DNA of 64,000 bases from positions 44,494,501 to 44,558,500 of the forward strand of contig NC_091255.1 in NCBI RefSeq assembly GCF_042477335.2, read 5' to 3'. The translations under genes were made by a program, and so were the position numbers. Positions 10,801-22,800 of this stretch are shown in pieces. Source of the stretch: Ovis canadensis (taxonomy: Eukaryota > Chordata > Mammalia > Artiodactyla > Bovidae). The notes below the pieces were generated by a model. The model was not told where the DNA came from, did not search any database, and worked only from the letters and a program-made list of their open reading frames with translations. How positions within the stretch are numbered: position 1 is the first letter of the stretch; each line of letters starts with the position of its first letter.

Positions 10801-13800
10801 AGGGCCAGGTCAGAAGCCACAGGCTACAGATAGGGTCCAGCATGCCCAGCGGTTTCCATAGCTTAAAAGGCTGCCACACAGAACTAGTGGGGAGGGCAGT
10901 GGGTCCAGAAAAGAAGCAGACTGTGGCCTAAGACATGCCCCTCAGTGGGCCCCCTGGCCACCTGCACTCACCCCCAGAGCACCTCTCCTGGATCTTGTTC
11001 ATCACTCTGACCATCTGCTAACCCACTGACAACTTGTCTTCTGCTCCTCTTTTCTTCCAGGTTCTTTCTTAAGATTGCCCTCTCCAAACCCCTCCTCCAT
11101 CTATTCTTCTCCCTCAGAAGTGTTATCTCGGCATCCCTACCTTCCAACTATGTGTTCCAGAGGTGGATCTCAGCCTGAAGAACCCCTGGCCACCTCCTGC
11201 CAGGCCCAGTTCAGCTAAGTAAAGCTGTTCTTTCCCCACATACCCAGTGGGCAGGAAAGAGCCCCACCTCCCCAGAAGCATGGCGCAGCATGGCACAGCC
11301 CAGCACAGTCAGGGGAAGGGGCACAGCACAGGGACACAGTAACCTGTGGGTCGGAGCCGCCTGGGCTGCGGGCAGGAGGGAAGGCAGAGGGCTGGCCCCC
11401 TGGGCCTGCCAGCTCGTCCATCAGCTTCAGCTCCCCATCCAGGGAGCCCTGGATCAGCAGGGATATGGTGTCAAACAGCTGTCTCTCCTGGGGAGGGCCA
11501 GCCCATAAGGGGAGCCAAAGAGTCAGGGGAGTGAGGGTCAGAGGAGCAGTGATGGGAAGCGTCATGGCAGGGGTTGAGAAGAGACAGAGAAAAAGAGGAG
11601 GTCACAGGTATGTACACACAAGCACGCACACACGTAACAGTAACAACAGAGAGAGACAAAGGGGGCAGTGGGGAAGGTGGGCAAGAGACAGGTGTGGGAG
11701 GAGGACGGAGAGATAGGAGGTGGAAAACGGGCGCCCAGAGGGAGAGAAGGGGAAAGAAAGAAAAGATCAGGAAGAAAGATTGAGAGATGGCCTCAGGCAG
11801 GTTGAGGGTCAGGGAGGAAGGAAGTTTGGCAAAATCAGGGCAAGGGTAAGAGAGAAACAGGTAGGAAACAGAAAATGACCTTGAACCTAAAAGCCAGGAA
11901 GGGAAGTCCCAGCCAAGCTGGAGGCACCGGGACAGATGAGCCCGCAAGTGTGCCAGTGGCTTGCTGGGGCGGCCCCACGCTGCAAGTGTGGGCAGCCATC
12001 TCTGGGGACAGGCTAGGGCCTGCTTACCTCTCCGCATTGAGGCAGAGGGTCAGATGATTCAGGAGGAGCCCTAGGGTCTGCTTGCTGCCCACTCCCTGTA
12101 CGCCACCCACCAACTGAGCACCCACAGCACCTGTCTCTAGAGGCGGAGGGGGGATCTCTGCTCACCATGGGGTGCTCCAGAGAGAAGTGGGAGGCTGTTC
12201 CAGTGTGGGGTGTGGCATGTGGGGCCCCCTGTTTGGGGCTGCCAGGGCTGCCGGGGCCCTCGACCCCAGGCCAGAGGAAGGGGCTGCCCAGTGGTGAGGG
12301 GGCCTGTGGGCTGAGCGTCTTCATCTCTAGCTCCAGTTCAGCCTCCAGCTCAGCCTCCTCCTTGGCCTCCTTGTTGCTCTCCTCCAGATGCTTCATCAGC
12401 ACGGCAATGACCACGTTGACCAGCACAAACTGGGCTGTCAGCACGAAGGACACGAAGTAGATGGGGGAGATGACCGTGTTGTAGCAGGTGGACTCCTGGT
12501 CACAGTCCCGGAGGGTGTCCTGGGGAGGCAGGTTGGGAGAGTGAGGTTGGGAAGACAGTGGACAGAGCTTTCACAGGAAGTCAGGTCTCCAGTGTCACAG
12601 AGCTTTGCAGGGGACAAGGAAGGGCAGGAGGAGGGAGAGCTGGTGTCCGAGGGGCAGGAGAGCATTAGCCACTGTCCTGGGAGGTGTGACTTAGAGAATG
12701 TCCTGGGGAGAGGGAGTCCCGGAGTGTTCCAGCATGGAGGCTAGAAGGTTACATGCTTTTGTTCACATCGGGTTCAACCTGAGCCAAGAAGTGGGGCCAT
12801 CTCCTTGAGGCCAGAGCCAGCCCTGGGAGGGGCCTCACTGTGGGGGCTCTCACCTTCATGATGCCGTTCCAGTTGTCACCTGTGGAGACTCGGAAGAGGG
12901 TCAAGAAGGCCATGCCAAAGTTCCGAAAGGTGGCATGCCGGCCCAGGCCCTCGCAGGGGTGTGTCTCATCACACTCTGAGGAGGAAGGAAGGGGAGAGAG
13001 GCTTGAGTTAGCCCAGGAATCCCTGAGTCCCCAACCCTGGCTCCTCTGCCCTCCCCACCCCAACTCACCCAGATCTCCAAAGAGCTCCACGCCCAGAGCT
13101 GCAAAGATGAAAAACAACAACATGAAGAGAAGTCCCAAGTTCCCCACCTGGAAAAGAGGAAGAGCAATGGAAAAGGCGCCACCAGATCGCTGAGCCAGCT
13201 TCCCCCACCCCTTTGGAGAGCACCCTCTCCTTCCCGAGAGGACCCTTCCCACCCACTCCCACCTCCCAGCTACCTGGGGCAGGGCCTGCATCACTGTGTC
13301 CAGCAGTGCCCGCATGCCCACAGCCATCTTCAGTAGCTTTAGCACTGCAGAACAGGACAATGTCATGAGCCAGCCCCTCTAGGTCCCAGGCCACGCAGCT
13401 GGTGGAGCCAGGGCCAGGGCCAGGGCCGGGGCTGGTGGGACAGCCAGCCCCAGCCAGCCAAGCTGCCATGGCTTCACCCCCACCCTTCCCCTTTTGCAGA
13501 GGCTAGAAGAAAGGCTCATGGAACCCACACCCACCTCCTCCCTAGCCAGTCAGAGCTGCCCTCTGCTGTCTCCCCTGGAGCAGGTCACCCTGGAAGAGTG
13601 GCCATGGTGGGCAGGCAGCCGGCACTGACCTCGGGCAATACGCAGCACCCTCATGATGCGGATGATGGTGGGGTTGATGGGCAGCGAGGCATTGACCTCA
13701 ATCTCCTCCAGTGTGATGCCCATGATGGACAGCAGCACAATGGCCAGGTCCAGTTGGTTCCACCTGAAAGCCCAGGACACAGCTCCCTGAAGGGGGCACT

Positions 13801-16800
13801 GCAGAGGAGGGGGTAGTTGTGGCAACATGAGTGGCACATTCTCAGCCACAGAAAGGAGAGTGGAGGCCAGCCTGCCAGCCTTCCCGTCCTGCAGAGAAGG
13901 CGTGGCTTAGCTACGGTCACACAGCCAGTTGGTACCACAGTAGGGTTAGGACTTCAGCTCTAGGCCCTCTGCGTTTCCTTTTGACTCATTTGCCTCTTTA
14001 TCTAGTCCTTTTACAGTATTTGCTCTGTGTCAAGCGCTATTTGATAGACTTTACAAATAGGAACTCAAAATCTTCACAACTCTGTGATGTAGATGCAGTT
14101 ATTATATCCCATTCTATGGCTGAAGAAACTGAGGGAGATTAAGTGATTAAGTAACTTACCCAAAGTTACCAGCTTCTAAGTGGTAGAGCCAGGATTCAGA
14201 TCTGGTCCAGGCAGTCTGGCTCCAGTCTAGGCCACCCTGATTTTTGCTGTCCCCAGGCCCTTTCTTGGCAGGCTCCCTCTCTCCCCTCCCATCTCCCAGG
14301 CCCTGGATATCCCCCCACCCACACTGCACCATCAGCCCTGCATAGGTCCTGGAGTGGAGTCTGAACCCGAAGAGTCAAGAAAGGCCTTTAGGCACTAGAT
14401 CCCCTGGGGCATCTCCCTGGGAAACATGTGCCCAGTCCTCCATCCCTCACCCCCCACTCCCCTTTACCTGTCCTGGAAGAACCGTCGAAAGCCAAAGGCC
14501 ACCAGTTTGAAAACTGACTCCAAGACAAAGATGACAGTGAAGATATAGTTGCAGATCTTCAGAGCCTCATCCAGGATCTGGCAGGGATGGGGGCAAGATG
14601 CAAGGTCTCTTAAGGCCCAGGGAAGATGCCCGTCCTGATCCTTCTATCATTCCTCCCAGATCTGGGAGGCAGTGTGAGCCTAAGGGGAACTTCCCTCCCT
14701 TCTCACCATGATGGCTGGTCATTGGCCACCACTCTAGGATAGAGCAGGTTCTCATTCACATGTATGATCCCAGCTCTGTGTTGAAAGATCTCTCTCCTTG
14801 AGGGATGGTGAAGAGATCACATGAGAATGTGCTGGAAGGCATGGAATTCTAGAAGTGAAAGGGGTCTTTGCATTGTCAATTCAGTGTCCCTATTTTACCG
14901 ATGGGAAAACTAAGATGTGGAAGGCAGATGACGGAAGCTGATTTGAGAAGTAGCAAGATCACAGGTGAGGTCTGGAGCTGGATACTGACTAGGATCTAAA
15001 TTCCAAAAGGGTAGGCACAGATCTGCCTTCTTTATCCTCACAGGTCAAGAACACTGAACATCTTTATTTATTTAAGGTAACAAGTATCTGCTGGGTGAAG
15101 AATCCAGGTCCTTCACTTCCCAGTTAGTTGGTCACGTCAACTAACCTCTCTGAGCCTCAGTGTCCTCACCTGTCAGACCAAGACAAGACTGACCTTTGCA
15201 AGTCCCTGCAAGTGGTGCAAGAGGGTCCCCTGTAGGGGCCAAGCACTGGCCTGAGGCGCCCTGCCTCGGGCTGGGCCAGCTTCACTCCCAGGCTCATGAC
15301 GAGGTGGGGCCCAGACGGCCAGTCGCTCAGTCCTACCTGGGGCTGCTGGTAGTGCTCCATGGCCATAGTGACCACGTTCAGCCCAATGACACCCGTGATG
15401 AAGAGATCCAGGTAGTGGCTGGTACACAGGTGGTGGACGAGGAGCCGGAAGCGGGAGTAGTCTGAGTAGTAGGGTTTGCACTGGGCTTCTGGTGGGGCAG
15501 CAGGGAGAACAGAGCAGCCATTGGGCCCTGCCCACTGTGCCCCCTCCACCCACAGTCCCTGACAGCCACCAGCCTCTAATGCCAGAGCTGAAACATTCCA
15601 GCGTCATCAGCATCCTCGCGCTCCACGCACTGCTCTTTTTGGGCAGGAGCCCCTCTCTTGGTGTTTCCCCTTCAAGCATTTGTTCTACTGGCTGTGGTTG
15701 GGCACAGAAGGGGTCACGACATGCGGGGCTCCCCGCCTACAGTAGACACCGGGTGAGCCCCCTCCCCGAAGCAGCCTCCAAAATCCAGCAGCCCCTCGTA
15801 GCACCCTCGACTTGGCGTTCTGCAGTGAGGTCCGATCAATAGACGAAAAACAACTGATCTTATCGGCTTCAGAGGAAGCTCCATCAATGGAGAGGTGAAG
15901 GCTCTTACTCCTTTACCAAGCTTAGACTCTTGAGGGGAGCAGAGGAGATTACAACAGAGCTGGGATTTGGAGATAAAACCGGAGATTGGAAATTGGACGT
16001 CTTCTTGGCTGACTGCACCGACCCTCTCAGAGCGCCTCCCACGGTGGGGGCAGGGCCTGGGACTCCTGAACCCTCATTCAGGAGAGGGCAGAGGGGAGGC
16101 CACAGGGCTCACCCAGTTTCTAATGAGGCAGTGCCCAGTCTGCTCCTGGGGACCAGGGCAGCTTCCCCTGCAGGCTGGGCTGGAAGCAGGAAGCACTGTC
16201 TGAGATCTGTCAGAGGCATCATATTTCTCTTGTAATTAGTGAACCACATAGTTATAAAAATTATCATACCAGGTTGACCTACTAAGCAGGCAGAACAAAT
16301 CTGGGGGCAGGAGATTACAGGGGGCCCCTCCTCCAGGTGTGAGGAAAGGCCACACCAAGTTGGGGATACATGTCATCAGAGGCAACCACAAAGAAAGAAG
16401 AGGCACCGCATGGGGGCCTTGGGGGGCAACCTCAGGTCCCAGACAGCTCTTCCCCCTCAGGAAGTCTACGGCGGAAGCCAGCCAGGGCTGTAGCCTCTGA
16501 GGACTGTGCCAGGGCGGCAGGAAGCTTTGGCTCAGGCCAGCTTGGTTATAACTGTTCTTTCCCATGCAGGACTATTAAACAGAGAGGTAAACTGAGGCAA
16601 GGAGTGGCCTGGGTGGGCCCCCACCAAAGGCCGAAGGAAGAAGAGTGCCCAAGAGCTGCCCATTCAGCCTCACCAGCTGCCGCACTCCAGCATCAGCCTT
16701 GAGGTGTGGATAACCGAGAGGCAGAAAGTCCCAGTGATCTGGTGCACTGTCGGATGCATTAGGCCATATTTTTATTTCCAGAGATGGGCCAGCCAACCAT

Positions 16801-19800
16801 GACTTTATTTGCTCAGGCGGCCCTCTGAGCCCCCAGGAAGATGGGGTGAAGAGGCCAGGGACAGGGGACAACATAAGGCCACAGGTCATCCACACAACGA
16901 TGCGATCACGGCAGGTAGACCCGGTGAGCCAGCCTCTTCCTTCCTTCAGTACCCACAGAACAAGAGGGCGCTAGTCGCCCAGCGTTGCCTTAGCAGCTGG
17001 AACTCTTTCTCTGCATTAATCTCCATAAGTGCCGAGAGCACTCGATCCCATTATGCTAAAATATGAATGGAGAATTAACTAAAATGTTTGAATACAATTA
17101 GGTTAGAAAAAGCGGCTCCTTATTAGCCCTGTTATTAGCTGAGACCATGCAGAGGACAGGTTAGAGAGTCCCCCCTACCCTGTCACCCCAGTCTGTCTGT
17201 GTAGGCAGCCCCAGGCCAGATGGAGCTGCCGCTACCTCCTCCTGGCCTTGCTCTAGGAGCCCAAGGAGCCGGTGGAGGCCCAGAGGGAAGGTGGGGCAGG
17301 ACGACTGAGGCAGGGCATCTGTTCACAGAGACCAGTCGCAGGCCCTTGAGGTGCGTACAGAATCCCTCCACCCTCAGCCCTGACCCCAGACCAGCAGGTG
17401 CCAAGGCTGCCAGAAATCCCTCCATTAGAGCCCAGGTCCAAAGTGCACCAGGGCCAACCCGGTAAGCATCTCCTGGGCCGATCCCTTTGTTTTACAGAGA
17501 GAGAGGAGGCCTATCAAAGAGTTATGTGTGAGGCAGCGACCAAGCCAGTACCTGAAAAGTCCCTCACCAGCTGCCAGGTGGGTTTAGACACAAAGCCTCG
17601 GGGCTTTGGCCCAGAGGGTGCCCTCGAAGTTTGTCCAAAGGCTCCCACTATTGCGCTCTGGATGATGTCACCTGTTTTGTCTCTGATCCTCGGTTCTACA
17701 GGCAAGAACCAGGGCTCAGAGAAGAAACTAAGACCCCCGGGGCAAGCCTTGGGGGGTCTGCTGCTGCTCTGACAGCTCCAGCTGTAGCCCAGGAGGGGGT
17801 CTTGACCAGTGGTCACTGGCATTTCGGCTGCCCTGGCCCTGTCTCCCTGCCTCCTACCTGTATGAGTTACCTCAGGCAGAGAAACTACCAGAGTCAGACA
17901 GTGAGGAGAAGAGCACCCCCCGGGACTGCCCAGCCTCCAGTCAGGGGCAGGAGTAGAGGAGAGGCGCAGGAGGGGGTGCAAGGCTGTGAGTGAGAGCCAT
18001 AGGCACAGTGAGTTAGTAGGGGTCACTGGGAGCCCGAGGCACAGCCAGGGCAGAGGTTTGCAAAGGGGAGCGGTGGAATAGGAGGAAGGCAGGGGTAACT
18101 CCCAGGGACACAGGCCCCCAAGACAGAGGCCAACTTCAGCTGCTGTAGCCAGGCCTGATCAGTGGGTCCTGGTAAAAGGAGAGAGGGCAAGTTGGAGGCA
18201 GGTGCCACAGGAGGCCGAGGGGAGCTGATCTGGTGCTGGAGGCAGCCCTGTTTTCTCCCTCCACCTGGAAGCTGGGCTGGACCAGGTCTTTTTCCTGATA
18301 AGCAGACTCTTCCCTTCAGCCTTTCCCTGGGATCTGGCTACTCTGCTCCTGCTGGGGGCAGCACAGGGTGGCAGAGGTGCTGGCAGGGAAGTATGGTGCA
18401 CATGTTTGATTCCTAGCAACTCCAGACTAGTGGGTGTGACTTCATCCCCATCACACCATTGGGTACCCTGATGCACCAGCATTGCCATGCCTTGTAAGCT
18501 GACTGGAGATGTAGACACTCAGGTCCTACCCTGGAACACTGTGAGAGTTTTTAAGGTGGGGCTCAGTTATGTCCTCTGGGGGATTCTTAGGCACAGGAAA
18601 GTTTGAAAAACTCTAGTATAGACCATGTGGAACAACAGGTATAGGTAAGAGGCATAGGGGTGGTCTGAGCCCTTGTTTGGGGTCTCTGAGTCTTCATCAC
18701 CAGCAGGAAAGGTGAGACACTGTTGTGACCAGTGTATAGACCTGCCTGGGCCCACAGGAGCATGGCAGAATGTCCCAGGAATGGGGTGCAGTGTGAGAGT
18801 CAAGACAGCGCTTATCATTTAGTGGGTGTGTCAGAAGATGATCTCGGGGGCCATGGAGATCTGCATGGTTGACTCTTGGGGCAGAAGCCTCTGAGGCCAG
18901 ACCCATGGTGTTCTGGTGTGAGTGTGTTTGTGTGGACACATCAGCGTACAGACCAGGTGAACCCATAAGGGAGAAGCTGAAGGCCATGTCCCCTCACCCT
19001 CCTTTCATTGCTTAACATCAGGAACTCACAGTACAGCCCAGTTCAGAGATGTGGGCCCAGGCAATCCAGATACAAAGCGGCTGGAGCCTCCTGAGCCCCC
19101 GGGTGGTCTCTCAATGCCAAACATCATCACTCCACCCAGGGCCCCAGGCATGACCTCTCAAATGGCGGCTCAGGGGGTCCCCTTTGATCAGGCAGCCCAG
19201 CACCCACAGGGTAGTGTCTGCAGGAGGCTGGCTTCTGAGGGAATTTGGAAAAGTAGAGAAAGGTACAGCCCATGGTTCCCAGTCTGGAGTCCCAAGCCCT
19301 CAACAGCCTGAGGAGGCAGTCACATGGGGGTCCTGAGGTTCTTTTCAATATTTTTAAAAGCTTAAATGCAATCATACACATGCCTGTGCTAAGACCCCAC
19401 AGACTAATTTAACAGCAAAATGGTCTTTGCTATTGTTCAACGTGAAAGATTCTGCAGCTCATAAGTCCTGATTAGCAATTAGATGTGCCTTTGATTAGCA
19501 AAACCAGTGAAACAAAGTCATTACTGACATGCTCTCAACTTCAGAGAAGGTCTTTTACATTGTGGGGTCTGTTGTAGAAGATGACAAGGGGGGCCCTCAG
19601 GGACAATCAGGTTGGGAACCACAGGGTGGAGACATCGGAGGCTGTAATGAGGCCCCACAACACTTCACAGACTCTCAAAACCTCTGAACCGCTGTCTGGG
19701 GGCCGTGTTGGGAGAGCAGGGGCCAGAGGACCGGTGGGGGGTGGTGGGGGAGGGTGCAGGCAAAACCAGGAGGGCCCTCCCAGAGACACAGCTCTCAAAG

Positions 19801-22800
19801 AAAATGACCCAACTCACTCCCAAATCTTTGGCTTTTGGGGGAGAAGCTTGTGGCTAACTCAGATCTTCCAGTCCCAATTCCTGCTGTTTGTAGCAATGAT
19901 GTGGCCACTGTGATTACTTAACTATTGATGAGTCTGTTCAATTATTCATTGTTACATTTTTAAAACAAATCCTTTCCCTCTCTGCTCCTCTCATCCTGCT
20001 TGCTTGGATCAAAGTCTCCCGTTCAGACAAAAGGAGGCGGGAGAGATTTGCAGCTCTAATAATCGAACTGTGTGACCCAGGAGGAGGAACCGGAATGGGA
20101 AGAGGTGGCAGAGGGCTGGGAGCAGGGCCTCAAAAGCCTGGCCAGACAAGGAGGGTCCACCAAGAGAAGCTGGCTGGAGGGGAGGGAGAAGGCCCTCACC
20201 TCCTGTCCACCTAGCACAGGCCTACGGGATGCCACAGAACCCAGAACCCCTCACCCTGAGAAGGCAGAATCAGTGAGCCATGGAGAGGGAGCAAAGAGGA
20301 CGCCCGCACACATGACGTGGGCCTGACCGCCCGGGGCCATACCCTGGAACCCACAACCCCAGACGCAGTACCTGGCGCCGCGCTGGCTGAGCTGCCGGAA
20401 GCAATTACATCGTCCAGCATTAGATCTAAAAGAATGAAACACGACATTGGTCACTGACCGGACCAGGTGGGCTGGGCAGGGCCCCCTCAGCAGCTCACTC
20501 CCCCTGGGCTGTGACCCTCACTCTGCCTATGAATAGGGCATGCTGAGCAAGGGTGGCGGGCCCTAAGTACCAGCCCCAAGCTCGGACACAGGGCACTTGA
20601 GGAAGCTGAGCAATTTGGCCAGCTCATCAGGGTCACAGGGGCAGGGAGTTGGAGGCATGAGGAGAGGAGGGAGCCTGTCCTCCGAACAGATGTCCACTCC
20701 CCAAGCTGTGGCCTCAGCTGCACCTGAGAAGGCTGCAGACCCCAGAAGGGGAGCCAGCTGGTCAGGCAGGGCCACAGGCACCTCCTGCCAAAAGAGTTCC
20801 ATCTGCAGATGTCCTGCCGAGAAGACAGACTGCTAGGAGGGGCAGGCGGGGCAGGGGTGGGAGCACGCTGCTGGGGGCAGTACGCCTGCTCAGCCTCAGT
20901 CGTCCACCAGGAGCAAAGATGCGACCCCTATCCCAGAGCTGCGGCCTAGAGGTCAGTGTCCTAACCCTGGAGCAACCCCTCTCACAGGGAGCATGCGCTC
21001 TATCCCGCCCGCTTCCATTTCACAGCCCCCAACAGCCCTCCCCTGGCTCCAGATGCCCTAGAGCCAGGGGCTGGGGGCACCGCAGCCCTCCACCTGCTTG
21101 ATAGTGCTCACATTGTAACAAACCAAAGGGAAAACGCGGAGCACCACGTACATCTTATCAGCGTAAGGAAGACGGCTTGTGAAAGGGTGGAGAGAAGAGG
21201 GCAAACCCGCAGACGAAACAGAGACAGACACACAAAAGCTTGGGAAAACCCACACATAAAGACACTTAGAGAGACGTGGGCGACTGAAAGAGAGTTACAC
21301 TGATTGATTGTTGAGTACGAGACAGACAGGCAGGAGCCCTGAGATTGGGAGGTGACTCAAGTGCAGACACGCCTGGAGACACACGGGGACACAACAGGAC
21401 CCGCACTCACGCCTCGTGTCCTGGAATCTGCAGTCTTTCGCTTAGTCTCGGCCACCCATAGTAGGAGTGTGAGGAGGCCTGGGGTAGGGGCCTCACCCGG
21501 TCAATGGCAAGAGGTGTTGGAGGTCGTAGATGAAGGGCTAAAGGGTCTAAGGCCAGAGCGTCATGAGTTTAGAGTTCCTGTGACCTCAGACCCTCCCTGA
21601 GCTGGGTGGGTATTTTTGAACAGCTTAGCAAAAAAAAAAAAAAAAAAAAAAGACAGTCGGGAAGCCAGGGAGTTTTGCTGGAAACAGGGAGAAAGGAGCG
21701 GTCTGGGGTTTGCACGCCACGGTCCATCTGCACAGTCTGCCAAGGCCTTGCCCATCAGCTACAGACACTGGGCAGCCACAGGTTGAAGATGTTTGCTCGC
21801 CAACCGTGGGGTGGGTAAGGTGCCAAGTGCCAAGGTCAGGGTCCCTGGATACCGGCACAGGGCAATGAAATGGGGTTTTCTTCCCATGAGGCTCCTCTCA
21901 GAGTCAGGCTGGGAGGGACTGTGCATCAGCTCCCACTGGCATCATCTGGGGAGCACGATGCTGAGACCGGGAGGTCTTCAGAGGGGAGCTCTTCAGAGGG
22001 GAGCTCCCCTACCCCACAGGGCTGAACTGGTCTGCTTCATGCAGGCTCTAAAGGCTGACATGCTCTTGAGGGGAAGGAGGTGGGGAGGGGGTGGGAGCAT
22101 CTTCTCCTGCCCCAGCCCCAGCCCCTGGCCCTCTACAGTCGCAAGGCCAAGGTCAAGTATGACTCAGAGAGATGTGGAAAGACTACCGACCAGCCATCTG
22201 CTTCTCCTTACTCCTTCTCTTTTTCTCCAGTCTCCGTAGACGCTTCTCCTCCCGCCGCCGGGCCTCCTCTTCCTCCTGGTGCTGCCGACACTTGTGGAAG
22301 TTCTCCACCACCACGCCAACGAACATGTTCAGGACAAAGAAGGCCACAATGAGCAGGAACGAGATGAAGTACAGCAGCATCCAGGGGTTGTGGTTCATGA
22401 TGGGCTGGTGGGGAGCAGGAAGGACAAGTGAAGATATTAGCCTGAGGATGACTGTCACAGGTGCTGCCCCCCAGCCTGGGTTCCTTAAGACAGGGCCTGC
22501 ATACTCAGTTATACACAGATCCATCAGGTGATGTCAATGAATGGTGTGCATTTGGTGTTAGCCGGTAGAGAGGTTTGGGGACTGTGGCAAAGAAGACAGT
22601 GGATGTTTTATCCAAAATGGGGGAGTTGCTTCTTTGTTTCAGTTGACTCCTGCCCTTAGGGAATGCAAGTCCAGTGTCTCCAGATCTTTGGACTTGAGCA
22701 GACCCAAATCTGGATTTTTCATGTGAAACCTGTCAATTTTTAATTGTTTAGTGGCAGTGTTAGTCACTCAGCCATGTCCAACTCTTTGTGACTTCATGGA

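Larger units (their letters stand above)
9447..11343 (-). other. CACNA1G intron 34
   Basis: This intron is 1,897 nt. It contains a short CA repeat (9507-9535) and an A15 run followed by (GAA)n at 9827-9857. The rest looks unique, with no gene or further repeat recognised. Confidence 0.75.
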
